The notes beneath the pieces are model-generated. The model searched no databases. It saw only the letters and a program-made list of their open reading frames with translations, and had not been told where the DNA came from. This document shows, in pieces, positions 18,650-27,060 of a stretch of 64,000 nucleotides of DNA. The DNA lies in contig JAOARC010000032.1 in the NCBI GenBank assembly GCA_025210745.1, positions 1-64,000 of the forward strand, written 5' to 3'. The position numbers and the translations under genes were made by a program. The number at the start of each line of letters is the position of its first letter. Positions within the stretch are counted from its first letter, which is position 1. The stretch comes from Bacteriovoracaceae bacterium (GTDB lineage Bacteria > Bdellovibrionota > Bacteriovoracia > Bacteriovoracales > Bacteriovoracaceae).

Positions 18650-19189
18650 CTCAATAACTTTTAATTTTTTCGTTAGTACATACTCTTTATGCTCATAACT
18701 TTTTATAAGATTGTTCCATAAGCTTGTTGAGCTTATAACAATATATTTATGAGAAGCTGAAAAAGAAACGATCTTATCTAAGAATAATAATGCGACCTCT
18801 TTAGTGATAAAACGACATTTTTTTCTTTTTAAACAGTTGGGCGTTCTAGAACTTTGACTATCAAAATATGGAGGATTACAAACAAGAATATCAAAGGTGT
18901 CTGAGTTTTCTAATTTTAAGAAATCTTTTTGAAAAATTTTTGTATGAGTCGTATTAATAAAGGTTGAAATATTTTCCTTCAAATATGCAACAAACTCACT
19001 CTGGATTTCTATAAAAGTAAGGCTTTGAACATCTAGCTCTTTTGCTATTTCAATTCCAATAACCCCAGAACCAGCACATACATCGATGATTTTTAAACCT
19101 GTATAATGAGAAAATTTTGAACAAATAAAATGAGACAACTTTATTGAGTCTTCATTAAAATGATAAAAATTTGGTTGAGAGTAATTCAA
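18641..19189 (-). CDS. TrmN6-like N6-adenine tRNA methyltransferase
   Basis: 182-residue SAM-dependent methyltransferase. SAM motif IIDVCAGSGVIGIEIA is near residue 34, acidic residue in TFIEIQ, and the catalytic NPPY in DILVCNPPYFDSQSS is near residue 105, followed by CRFITKEVAL. The beginning YSQPNFYHFNEDSIKLSHF is like TrmN6 (tRNA1Val adenine-37), which often starts with FxFxxDsixLA. It is shorter than E. coli TrmN6 (245), lacking part of the C-terminus, so the exact target is uncertain. Last gene of the mla transcript, 3 bases after the GYF gene. Confidence 0.75.
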   Translation of the reverse strand: MNYSQPNFYHFNEDSIKLSHFICSKFSHYTGLKIIDVCAGSGVIGIEIAKELDVQSLTFIEIQSEFVAYLKENISTFINTTHTKIFQKDFLKLENSDTFDILVCNPPYFDSQSSRTPNCLKRKKCRFITKEVALLFLDKIVSFSASHKYIVISSTSLWNNLIKSYEHKEYVLTKKLKVIELI

Positions 19190-19192
19190 AGC

Positions 19193-19786
19193 TTACACAA
19201 TTGCCATTATCTTTTCTAAGACGATTTTCCTATTCATAAATCCATAGACAATGGCGATAACAAAAAGAAGTAAAAGAATAAATAGAATCTTACTGTTAAT
19301 CAAACTCCATCCCTTACTAGTTATATCTTCACTTTTTAACTCTATTTGGATATTTTCATCCAAAGAAAAATCTTTTTTTATCTGTGCTTTTTCTAAATTG
19401 TCTAAAGTATCATCTTCGATCGCTTGCTTATTTGTATCGTGAACACTATTTGTTTCAAGTAATTCTTGATCGTCTTTAAGAAGGTCTAAATTAAAATCAA
19501 CGACTGTTATATCATTTTTTACATCAATGGATATTGCATCTTGTACTTGATTGCTTACAAGAACAGTAGAAGCCTCACTAACCGGGTTAAAGCCTTGAGG
19601 AACTTCTTCATAAATGTATTTTTGAATAAGATCTTTTTCTCGAATAAAAAACCAGTATCCATTACCAGAACAAATTTCATCATCTCCCTTTAAAGATTTA
19701 TTCTCTATAAGCTCTTTTACTTTATTTAAAGAAATAGGACCTAATAGATGATTGTTTCTTGTTCTAATTAACCAGTTTTTTTTCAT
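19193..19786 (-). CDS. GYF_2-domain protein with C-terminal membrane anchor
   Basis: 197 residues. Residues 1-60 resemble the GYF_2 domain (WLIRTRNNHLLGPISLNKVKELIENK, GDDEICSGNGYWFFI), which binds peptides or works as a protein-interaction module. An acidic linker follows, and a tail-anchor helix lies near the C-terminus (ILFILLLLFVIAIVYGFM). It starts 3 bases after the mlaD-like gene, so it is inside the Mla operon. Its role there is unknown; it could tether a partner at the inner membrane. Confidence 0.6.
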   Translation of the reverse strand: MKKNWLIRTRNNHLLGPISLNKVKELIENKSLKGDDEICSGNGYWFFIREKDLIQKYIYEEVPQGFNPVSEASTVLVSNQVQDAISIDVKNDITVVDFNLDLLKDDQELLETNSVHDTNKQAIEDDTLDNLEKAQIKKDFSLDENIQIELKSEDITSKGWSLINSKILFILLLLFVIAIVYGFMNRKIVLEKIMAIV

Positions 19787-19789
19787 TTT

Positions 19790-21184
19790 TTATAATGCTA
19801 ACCCAAATAAAGCAGCTAAGTCTTCATCCGTAAACTTTAATCCTGCAGCAAGTGTATAATCTTGATCATCTTCTTTAGAAAGTACATCTTCTGCCGTAAA
19901 CCTTCCATAAAAGACATTCCAGATTCTATATTCCATAGCAAACCTAACAGCTGCTCCTAAATCTTTATCAAAATCATAAGCCTCAAGGGTTGTCCCAAAT
20001 CCATAGTGATATAAATTATAATCTATTCCAACACCACCAGTTGAATCTATTAATCCAACTCTAAAAGCCCAATTATTAATTCTTCGACCTATTTGAGCAT
20101 TAAACTTATAATCCGTTTCTGTATATGTTTGAGTTGACTGAGTTGTAGATCCACCACTTGTTGTTGTAACAACCCTTTCTTTTTCTAATACTTCTCTACC
20201 AAAATCAGTTGATATTAAACCTACTCGAAAAAATCTTTCTGCAGATGGAACAAGATCTACATTAAGTTCTGTCCTACTTCCTTCATCAAAAGCTGCTCCC
20301 GCATACAAAGAAATATCTGCTTTAAAGTTTGTTACTCTATTTACAATTCTATTAACTCCTGACAAAGTCTCATTTACTTTATCAATAACCTCTTCATCTC
20401 TAAGAAGTTTTCCAACAGTTCCTTTTCCTGACTTTACATCAGCAACAATATCTTGAATATCAGCAACGGCTTTATCCATATTGGCCATAATTGGATTTAA
20501 CTTAGAAAGATCGTTCATTATAGAATTCTCTGCATCTCTATCTGTTTCTCTAGCAATTTGAGCAGCAATTTTATTTAAATTATCTAAAGTTCTACTTAAT
20601 TTTTCTTCATTACCAGTAACTAATTTTCTTAAAGAAGCACTAATTCTTTTTACATCATTACTAAAAACTCTAACATTTCCAATAATGTCTTTTACAACAT
20701 TATTTTTATCGTCATCATACATTGCATCTTTTATTGCTTTTGCTATAACTTTTACATCTTTTAGTATTTCACCAGCATCTTTACCTAAAGCTTCAAATCC
20801 CTCACCTCCGGAGGAGCCAACCATTGATCCAGCTGGAAGCCTTTGAGCATTTTGATCCCCCAAGAAAATATCAATATATTTATCTCCTAAAAAACCAACA
20901 CTCTTAATTCTTAAAGAAGAATTCTTTGTCATTTTAATTTGTTCTAAAACTTCAAATGTAATAAGAGCTTCTGATCCACTTAACTCTATTTTTTTTATTC
21001 GACCAGCTACAATCCCTGCAACTTTTATAGAAGACTTTTCATAAATTCCTGTTGCATCTTTTAAGATTGTTTTATATTCGACATATGTACCAAACCCAGA
21101 CTTATTTGCAGTAATAGTCATAGAAACAACAACAAGTGAAACAATAGCTAGAACAGTTAAAAAACCAACCTTTAATTCGTTCAT
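19790..21184 (-). CDS. mlaD: MlaD-like MCE-domain protein with long C-terminal extension
   Basis: 464 residues, much longer than E. coli MlaD (~180). N-terminal membrane helix (VGFLTVLAIVSLVVVSMTI), then the MCE domain (YKTILKDATGIYEKSSIKVAGIVAGRIKKIE, RIKSVGFLGDKYIDIFLG) to about residue 115. A long helical region follows (residues ~130-275), then a C-terminal ~190-residue segment rich in alternating beta strands with aromatics (SLYAGAAFDEGSRTELNVDL, FNAQIGRRINNWAFRVGL). It should bind phospholipid in transit between membranes with MlaEF. There is a 103-base gap between mlaF and this gene. Confidence 0.82.
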   Translation of the reverse strand: MNELKVGFLTVLAIVSLVVVSMTITANKSGFGTYVEYKTILKDATGIYEKSSIKVAGIVAGRIKKIELSGSEALITFEVLEQIKMTKNSSLRIKSVGFLGDKYIDIFLGDQNAQRLPAGSMVGSSGGEGFEALGKDAGEILKDVKVIAKAIKDAMYDDDKNNVVKDIIGNVRVFSNDVKRISASLRKLVTGNEEKLSRTLDNLNKIAAQIARETDRDAENSIMNDLSKLNPIMANMDKAVADIQDIVADVKSGKGTVGKLLRDEEVIDKVNETLSGVNRIVNRVTNFKADISLYAGAAFDEGSRTELNVDLVPSAERFFRVGLISTDFGREVLEKERVVTTTSGGSTTQSTQTYTETDYKFNAQIGRRINNWAFRVGLIDSTGGVGIDYNLYHYGFGTTLEAYDFDKDLGAAVRFAMEYRIWNVFYGRFTAEDVLSKEDDQDYTLAAGLKFTDEDLAALFGLAL

Positions 21185-21287
21185 CAGAACCCCAAATTTA
21201 AAATTGTTATTACTAATATGATAACCTAAACCATTAAATTTTGGTGATTATTTGAAAGAGGTAAGCTTTTCCCATCAAAGACTTTAA

Positions 21288-22034
21288 TTATAGAGATAGC
21301 TCTAAGAACCTTTTAATAACAGGATTTTGTGACTTCTTAAATTCTTCCACACTAGAATGCTCAACCATTTTTCCCTTTTCTAAAAAAGCAACATAATCAG
21401 ATATTCTTAAAGTTGCAGCAACATCGTGAGAGATAATAATACTAGTCATTGGTACTTGGGCATTGTTTTTATGAGTTGTTCGAATAAGATCATCAACCAT
21501 ATGAGTTGTGATAGGATCAAGACCAGTTGTTGGCTCATCATAAAGCATGACTTTAGGCTCTAAAGCTAAAGCTCTAGCAAGCCCCACTCTTTTTCTCATC
21601 CCCCCCGAAATTTCAGAAGGCAACTTATGAAAAGAAATCTCCTCTAAATTAACTTGAGTCATTAATCGAATTACTTTTTCATGAATTTCATTTTCACTCA
21701 TCTTAGTAAACTCTCTCATAGGAAATGCCACATTTTCATAATTAGACATTGAATCAAACAAAGCTGAGTACTGAAATAACATTCCAAAGTTTGTTCTAAA
21801 CTCTCTCATCTGAGCATCACCTAGATCTTTTAAGTCTTGACCTAAAACCTTAACTTGTCCTGTTGTTGGATGATGTACCCCGAGAATATGTTTAAGAAGT
21901 GTTGATTTTCCAGCTCCAGAAAAACCTAAAATTGTTGTTATTTTTCCTTCGTGGATATTAAAATCAAGCGAATTTAAAACTGTATGATCGCCAAACGTCT
22001 TAGTCAGATGGTTAAATTCAACTGCATAGCTCAT
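21288..22034 (-). CDS. mlaF: MlaF-like ABC transporter ATP-binding protein
   Basis: 248-residue ATPase of a lipid-transport MCE system. Walker A is GFSGAGKSTLLKHI near residue 36, Q-loop GMLFQYSALFDSMS, signature SGGMRKRVGLARALA, Walker B VMLYDEPTTGLDP and switch histidine SIIISHD. The match to MlaF/Ttg2A is strong (ISGGMRKRVGLARA). Starts on the base after the mlaE stop. Confidence 0.92.
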   Translation of the reverse strand: MSYAVEFNHLTKTFGDHTVLNSLDFNIHEGKITTILGFSGAGKSTLLKHILGVHHPTTGQVKVLGQDLKDLGDAQMREFRTNFGMLFQYSALFDSMSNYENVAFPMREFTKMSENEIHEKVIRLMTQVNLEEISFHKLPSEISGGMRKRVGLARALALEPKVMLYDEPTTGLDPITTHMVDDLIRTTHKNNAQVPMTSIIISHDVAATLRISDYVAFLEKGKMVEHSSVEEFKKSQNPVIKRFLELSL

Positions 22035-22826
22035 TTATAATACCTTTGCTAAAATTGCTGTTAAGAAAAAATCTGTAATAAGAACCATAATCATTCCCCA
22101 TACAACAGCAATATTTGTTCCTTTCCCAACACCTTCTGCACCACCTCTAACTGCAAAACCTTGGTAAGTTCCAATAATTGAAATAAGATATCCAAAAACA
22201 GCCGACTTTATTAATCCTTCTAAAATCATTGATAAATTCATAAAGTCACTTATTTTAGAAAAATACATCACTCCATCAATATCTAAAACTTTTACCCCGA
22301 TAAAGTAAGATCCTATATTAGCAACTAACATAAAGACCATTGTTAACATTGGCATTGTTATAACTGTTGCAAAAATTCTAGGAACAGCTAAATATTGAAT
22401 ACTATTAACACCCATAACTTCAAGCGCATCAATTTGTTCTGTTACTTTCATTGTCCCCAACTGAGCAGCCATTGCAGCTCCACACCTACCAGCAACAACT
22501 AGTCCTGTAAAAACAGGAGCTAACTCTTTACAAACGGCAATAGCAACAATTGGCCCAACAAAAGAGTCGACACTAAATGCTGTAAAACCTAAGTAAATCT
22601 GATAAGCAAAAACCATTCCCGAAAAAGAAGACGTAAGCAAGACAATAAATAAACTTTTATTGCCCATAAAAACCATCTGCTCAAAAAAGAGCTTTACTCT
22701 CAAAGGAGGTCTTAAAAACCATAAAGTAGACTGAATCATGTATATTGTCAGACGGCCTAGAGCTGGAGCTATTTCAAGAACTGTTGTTCCAACAGATTCT
22801 AATAATTTCTTTATGAAAGGTAACAT
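22035..22826 (-). CDS. mlaE: MlaE-like lipid ABC transporter permease
   Basis: 263-residue inner-membrane permease, several helices. Conserved family segments are ITVMPMLT-like (FATVITMPMLTMVFMLVANI), CGAAMAAQLGTMKVTEQIDALEVMGVNSIQYLAVPR, and the C-terminal VVWGMIMVLITDFFLTAIL. Together with MlaF and MlaD it forms the inner-membrane complex that moves phospholipids between membranes. It starts 37 bases after the alr stop and is probably transcribed with it. Confidence 0.92.
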   Translation of the reverse strand: MLPFIKKLLESVGTTVLEIAPALGRLTIYMIQSTLWFLRPPLRVKLFFEQMVFMGNKSLFIVLLTSSFSGMVFAYQIYLGFTAFSVDSFVGPIVAIAVCKELAPVFTGLVVAGRCGAAMAAQLGTMKVTEQIDALEVMGVNSIQYLAVPRIFATVITMPMLTMVFMLVANIGSYFIGVKVLDIDGVMYFSKISDFMNLSMILEGLIKSAVFGYLISIIGTYQGFAVRGGAEGVGKGTNIAVVWGMIMVLITDFFLTAILAKVL

Positions 22827-22863
22827 TTGAAAATTGTATGCGATAAAGTATTGTATGAAAACC

Positions 22864-23964
22864 TTAATGATAAAGTTTTGGAACTCTCCTTGAGATATTA
22901 GTTAATACTTGATATGGAATACTACTTACTTGAGTACAAAAGTTGACTAAATTCTCATCCCAAATTTTAACAAAATCACTTTTAGGTTCATACTTAAAAA
23001 ATACAGAAGTTATATCCATATTAACTCTTCCAAAAATATATCCAACTTGATCTGCACAACGAACCTGCGCCCCTGAATAATAATTAAGAAGTCCATCTCC
23101 ATAACCTATAGGAATATATACAATATATCCATTCTCTTTAACTTTTGTTCCACCGTATCCTATTTTAGTTCCTTTCAAAACTTTTCGTATATCTATTATT
23201 TTAGACTCTAAAGAACTAATTATTTTTCCTTTCCACATTGAAGATGATTTACCAATTAAACCAAATGAAGCCGGTCCATATAACATAAGTCCTGGCCTAA
23301 TATGACTTTCTTTTAGCCCAAAGCCTTGTTCAATAGCTCCAGAGTTTGAGACAGAAGTACCATTATATTCAATTGAGTTCGCATCAAATATTTCTTTTAT
23401 TTTTACAAAACGAGAGTACTCAATAGAAGTTTGGCAACCTTCTTGAATCTTAAAATAGGAACTTGAAAAGTGTGTCATAAGATGTTCAACTCGATCAATC
23501 TGATTATCTTTCAAAATTTTAATCGCCTGATCAACATCTTCAATCCCCAACCTATTCATACCGGTATTAAATTTGAGAGCAAACTTGTGCCCCTTATAAT
23601 GCATAATAAAATAATTAAGATCACTTAAAGTGCTTAAGACAGGGATGATATTATCTTGATATTTTTGTTTTGACTCTCTTATACCCAGTTCGCTAAAAAT
23701 CCAAAAGTTAATATCTCTATTGATATTAACTTCAGATAACTCTTCTATCGATGCAACTCCAAAGTTCGTTATTCCACCTTGTTCATAAGCATAATCAATA
23801 ATTTCATTTATTCCATGTCCATACGCATTTGCTTTTACCATGAAAATAATTTCATTATTTCGAGAAATATTTTTTAACTGTTCAATATTTGAACCAAGAG
23901 CATTCAGGTTAACTTTAAAAAATGAGTTTAACCTAAGATTTAGTTTCCTTTTTGAAGTACTGAT
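22864..23964 (-). CDS. alr: alanine racemase (Alr), apparent ATC start
   Basis: PLP-dependent enzyme making D-alanine for peptidoglycan. PLP lysine in MVKANAYGHG, then LKFNTGMNRLGI, RPGLMLYGPASFG, IPIGYGDGLLNYYSG (catalytic tyrosine) and GRVNMDITSVFF. The first ATG in frame is 23841, which would remove the first strand. Upstream codons encode FFKVNLNALGSNIEQLKNIS, the usual Alr N-terminus, and the frame is open to TAA 23976-23974. No ATG, GTG or TTG exists in that stretch. The candidates are ATC 23964, preceded by AAGGA six bases away, and CTG 23907. ATC gives 366 residues, family-typical. The start overlaps the 3' end of the upstream gene by 25 bases. Confidence 0.85.
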   Translation of the reverse strand: MSTSKRKLNLRLNSFFKVNLNALGSNIEQLKNISRNNEIIFMVKANAYGHGINEIIDYAYEQGGITNFGVASIEELSEVNINRDINFWIFSELGIRESKQKYQDNIIPVLSTLSDLNYFIMHYKGHKFALKFNTGMNRLGIEDVDQAIKILKDNQIDRVEHLMTHFSSSYFKIQEGCQTSIEYSRFVKIKEIFDANSIEYNGTSVSNSGAIEQGFGLKESHIRPGLMLYGPASFGLIGKSSSMWKGKIISSLESKIIDIRKVLKGTKIGYGGTKVKENGYIVYIPIGYGDGLLNYYSGAQVRCADQVGYIFGRVNMDITSVFFKYEPKSDFVKIWDENLVNFCTQVSSIPYQVLTNISRRVPKLYH

Positions 23965-25277
23965 GAAAAATCCTTAGAAAGATGCGTGCTTCTTAGAATA
24001 CTAGATGAACTTAAGCCCGTTAGCATTAAAGTTGGATAATGCTTTTGAGCAAGAATAATTGTTGAGTTTTCCAGATAATTCCAATAAGGAAAATCATTAA
24101 TTTTTTCTTTTAAATAATCATAGGCTTCTTTAATCTGTAGAGGTTTAACTCCCACATAAATAGCTTCAAATCCATTTGTTATAACTTCAAATTCAAGTGT
24201 TGCATGAGATGAAATTGCATTAATAAAAGCATTCATAAATTTATGAAAATACAATTTAGATGATTGAGCTGACTCAACAAAAGACCTAAAATTTCTTAAA
24301 TCAATAGTTAAATACTTTTTATCTAAATCTTTTTTGTGAAAAAAAGACTTATCGATCTTATCTAAAAACTCCATAAAGTGAGTGCTTTGATACTGACTAA
24401 TACTAGTTTGCTCAATAGAAGATAAGCATAATGTATTAGATAAATAATCAATAGCTCCTTGGGCTTTTAAAGCTGGACTAAACTGACCTAAGAGTAAAAG
24501 ATTTGCTTCAAAGTTTAACTTCATGCATATAGGCTTGTGTACAAAATCATCTTCATACGCATTTGTAAGCATTTCAAGATATTCTTTTGAGACATCAAAG
24601 TTCTCAGCAATAGGCATTGAGCCTAAAACTTTGTACTTTTTTTGCTTTAAAGGTAATGACTCTATTTTTCCATTTGAAATATTCAATATCGTATAACTTT
24701 CACAGATTTGCCACTGCTCAAGAGACTTAACAAGAGAGCTTAAAAAATCTCCTTCTTCACGTTTTATTTGTCTCAAAAAATTTCCAATAACCTCATAACT
24801 ATTAATAGCTTCGTATTGGGAAATTGACTTTTTTTCAACTCGGCTCAGATCTCTTGAAACTTCTCTTAGCTTAGTTTGAGTAAAACTAAGTTTTCTATCT
24901 AAGTTCATTTCTTTATAAACGAGTTTTAAAGCTGACTTTATTTGAGAACCAAGATCAATATTATTTTTTATAATTCCATAGTGATCATAGTTTAAAATTT
25001 GTCCAATATACTTTCTCGAATCTTCTCCATAAAAAAATGCTATTCTCATTGCATATTTTTTTAAAAAGTTACTTACAGATAAAGTACTTGCAGCAATAGA
25101 TTTCACATCAGCTATTGCAAAGTCAATTTTGTTATTTTTAACATCTAATAAAAATGAATCTAAATTAAGATAAACACTGGCATAAATATCGTGTTCTCTT
25201 AAATTTAAAGATAAGTCCTTAGCAATACTTAAATCACTTACTAATAATCCAACTTTTATTTCATCTATGCTCATCAT
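23940..25277 (-). CDS. receiver-like signalling protein of unknown output
   Basis: 445 residues. The first ~125 resemble a CheY-like receiver (VGLLVSDLSIAKDLSLNLREHDI, DFAIADVKSIA as the phospho-acceptor position, HYGIIKNNID as lysine region) but are divergent. A coiled-coil follows (KLREVSRDLSRVEKKSIS), then a large domain I do not recognise (residues ~150-445). No DNA-binding or GGDEF/EAL motifs are visible. Lies between a small exported protein and alr, all on the minus strand. Confidence 0.55.
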   Translation of the reverse strand: MMSIDEIKVGLLVSDLSIAKDLSLNLREHDIYASVYLNLDSFLLDVKNNKIDFAIADVKSIAASTLSVSNFLKKYAMRIAFFYGEDSRKYIGQILNYDHYGIIKNNIDLGSQIKSALKLVYKEMNLDRKLSFTQTKLREVSRDLSRVEKKSISQYEAINSYEVIGNFLRQIKREEGDFLSSLVKSLEQWQICESYTILNISNGKIESLPLKQKKYKVLGSMPIAENFDVSKEYLEMLTNAYEDDFVHKPICMKLNFEANLLLLGQFSPALKAQGAIDYLSNTLCLSSIEQTSISQYQSTHFMEFLDKIDKSFFHKKDLDKKYLTIDLRNFRSFVESAQSSKLYFHKFMNAFINAISSHATLEFEVITNGFEAIYVGVKPLQIKEAYDYLKEKINDFPYWNYLENSTIILAQKHYPTLMLTGLSSSSILRSTHLSKDFSSVLQKGN

Positions 25278-25316
25278 ATAAAAAAATGATCTCTTTAAAG
25301 GTGCTATATGTCAAAG

Positions 25317-25583
25317 TTATAAACTTTTTGATAATGTCACAGCGCAAGATTCGTCTGTCTTTACATTCCAAATAAGACTTTTAGCTCCCTCTTTAGTCAA
25401 AAGGATAACTCTTACTCTATTGACCCCCAAAAAGCTAATTCTACGAATACTAATTGGGCTCTTAACCTCTTTTTGAACTTTAGCTAAAGCTTTCATTACA
25501 ATATTTGGTTGTAAGGAAATTGGAGCTGTCACTTTACATGCTAAAGCGCTTTGTAATAAGAATGCAAAAACAAGCCATTTCAT
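25317..25583 (-). CDS. small exported protein, unknown
   Basis: 88 residues with signal peptide KWLVFAFLLQSALA. The mature part has two cysteines (ACKVTAPI, ESCAVTL) and a central beta-rich stretch (ISFLGVNRVRVILLTKEG). I recognise no family. Its ATG overlaps the aroK stop by four bases (ATGA), so it is translated after aroK. Confidence 0.55.
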   Translation of the reverse strand: MKWLVFAFLLQSALACKVTAPISLQPNIVMKALAKVQKEVKSPISIRRISFLGVNRVRVILLTKEGAKSLIWNVKTDESCAVTLSKSL

Positions 25584-26035
25584 AAAGTTCTCCCTAAAAA
25601 TTTAAAAAACAAAAGCTTTCTTTGATTATAAATTTCTTGGCAATACTGTCGACCCTTTTTTACAATAGGTCTACTTTCATCATTCTCAATTCTTTGCCAG
25701 CAAGTTTCAAAGTCTACATCTAAAAACTTAATATCAAACTCTAAATGATTAAAATGAACCAAAAAATCCTCCGTGATAGTTCCTCCACCAAGACTTATAC
25801 AGTAGGACTTTTTACTATTGATCAGTTTCTTCAAATAAATGATCTCCAAATTCCTAAAAAAAGCAAAACCATTTTTACAAATCAACTCACCAATAGAATT
25901 AAATGCAGGATGACAAATAAGTATAAACTCATCCAGATCTATATACTCATCATATTCTTTTAAGACTTCTATTTGCTTTAAATAAGTTGTTTTGCCACTT
26001 CCAGTAAAACCGAAAATCAGTTTATGTTTTTTCAA
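25580..26035 (-). CDS. aroK: shikimate kinase
   Basis: Phosphorylates shikimate in the chorismate pathway; aroC lies at 47.9 kb. 151 residues, a little short. P-loop FGFTGSGKTTYLK near residue 9, IDLDEFI (metal/substrate acid), FFRNLEIIYLKKL (substrate arginine), ISLGGGTI (GGG motif), DESRPI (lid) and the C-terminal YNQRKLLFF arginine. All the active-site elements of AroK are present. First gene of the run toward alr, with a divergent plus-strand gene promoter 14 bases upstream. Confidence 0.85.
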   Translation of the reverse strand: MKKHKLIFGFTGSGKTTYLKQIEVLKEYDEYIDLDEFILICHPAFNSIGELICKNGFAFFRNLEIIYLKKLINSKKSYCISLGGGTITEDFLVHFNHLEFDIKFLDVDFETCWQRIENDESRPIVKKGRQYCQEIYNQRKLLFFKFLGRTL

Positions 26036-26048
26036 ACTCTTCTACCCT

Positions 26049-26077
26049 TTGACTATAAAAGATTATATCGTTATAAA
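26049..26077 (+). promoter_or_regulatory. sigma-70-type promoter for the 26103 gene
   Basis: TTGACT (26049-26054), 17-base spacer, TATAAA (26072-26077). The expected start point is near 26084, 19 bases before ATG 26103, which has AAAGG as ribosome site. A good consensus match in the divergent aroK/26103 gap. Confidence 0.72.
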
Positions 26078-26102
26078 CTTAAGTTATACTAAAGGTTTTA
26101 TT

Positions 26103-26648
26103 ATGAATAATATTTTTGATGTGGACAATACCACTGGTGAGTACAATATAACAAAATTTCAGGTTAACAAAGAAATTGCCCATATGTTTAACAAAGAAAC
26201 AATATGGATAAAAGATCTTCTTATCGAGCTTAATGAAAATGCTGATGAAAAAAGTAGTGAGGCTTATCTGCTTGAAACAGATATTCAAGTTAGATTTAAT
26301 CTTATAAAAAAGTTTAAAAATACAATTGGTGAATATATTATTTTAAATGGAAATATAGATGTAGAATATGTAACAAAATGCGTAAAAACTCTACAAGATA
26401 TGCGTGAAACAATTAAGGAAGAGTTTAAACTTTGCTTTGTAGACTTTGCACTAGAGTCTTCAGACGAATTTAGTGAACAAACAGAAATCTTTATTGAAAA
26501 TGAAATGCATGAACTATACTTTTACAGCGAACGTAAAATGAGCCTAAAAGAAGTTATCAATGAACTCATTTATCTAAATGTAGATCAATATCCTTGCCTA
26601 GATAAAGAAACAGAATATGATGACGCAGGGATTAATTTAAAGCAGTAA
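26103..26648 (+). CDS. hypothetical protein
   Basis: 181 acidic residues, no signal peptide or membrane helix. Contains helical segments (ETIWIKDLLIELNENADEKSS, KEEFKLCFVDFALES) and no motif I recognise. The frame is open further upstream, but ATG 26103 (MNNIFDVDNTTGEY) has a ribosome site and lies 19 bases after a predicted start point. Followed 100 bases later by rpmF. Confidence 0.55.
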   Translation: MNNIFDVDNTTGEYNITKFQVNKEIAHMFNKETIWIKDLLIELNENADEKSSEAYLLETDIQVRFNLIKKFKNTIGEYIILNGNIDVEYVTKCVKTLQDMRETIKEEFKLCFVDFALESSDEFSEQTEIFIENEMHELYFYSERKMSLKEVINELIYLNVDQYPCLDKETEYDDAGINLKQ

Positions 26649-26748
26649 AATTTTTCAAATTAAATGTTGCACAACTGATCAATCTATAATACATATACTG
26701 GTCTAAATTTATTTAATATTAGAATAAAAATAATAAGCGGAGAATATT

Positions 26749-26964
26749 ATGGCAGTTCCTAAGAAGAAAACATCTGTATCTAGAAAAGGATTAAGAAGAG
26801 CTGGTCAACACCACAAAGAGTATAGAAAACATCCAATGACATGCCCAAGCTGTGGTGATTTAACAATGCCAAATACTGTTTGTTCTAGCTGTGGAACTTA
26901 CAGAGGTAAGAAAATTTTTGAAGTAAAAGTTAAAGAGACAGAGCAAGAAGAAGCAGACGCTTAA
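26749..26964 (+). CDS. rpmF: 50S ribosomal protein L32
   Basis: 71 residues starting AVPKKKTSVSRKGLRRAGQ, then a zinc-ribbon with CPSCGDLTMPNTVCSSCGTYRG, four cysteines as in the zinc-containing form. rpmF precedes the fatty-acid genes in many bacteria, as here. Upstream TATAAT (26685-26690) may be the -10 of its promoter, without a clear -35. The acidic C-terminal tail is slightly longer than usual. Confidence 0.97.
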   Translation: MAVPKKKTSVSRKGLRRAGQHHKEYRKHPMTCPSCGDLTMPNTVCSSCGTYRGKKIFEVKVKETEQEEADA

Positions 26965-27011
26965 TTTTTTCTTTAATTACTACTATTTTAACATTTATCT
27001 AGTACAATAGA

Positions 27012-27047
27012 CCTTCAATTAAACTATGTTTAATTGAAGGTTTTTTT
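27012..27047 (+). terminator. terminator-like hairpin between rpmF and fabH
   Basis: Perfect 13-bp stem CCTTCAATTAAAC / GTTTAATTGAAGG with three-base loop TAT (27025-27027), followed by seven T. It ends only 13 bases before the fabH ATG, leaving just the ribosome site GAGG between. TACAAT at 27003-27008 lies just upstream and could be a -10. It may terminate rpmF mRNA, or act as an attenuator of the fab operon. Confidence 0.75.
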
Positions 27048-27060
27048 ATTGAGGTAAAAT

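Noticed and set aside
22864..23841. Alr starting at ATG 23841
   Set aside because: It would remove the conserved first strand and leave the PLP lysine at residue 3; the upstream in-frame sequence matches the family.
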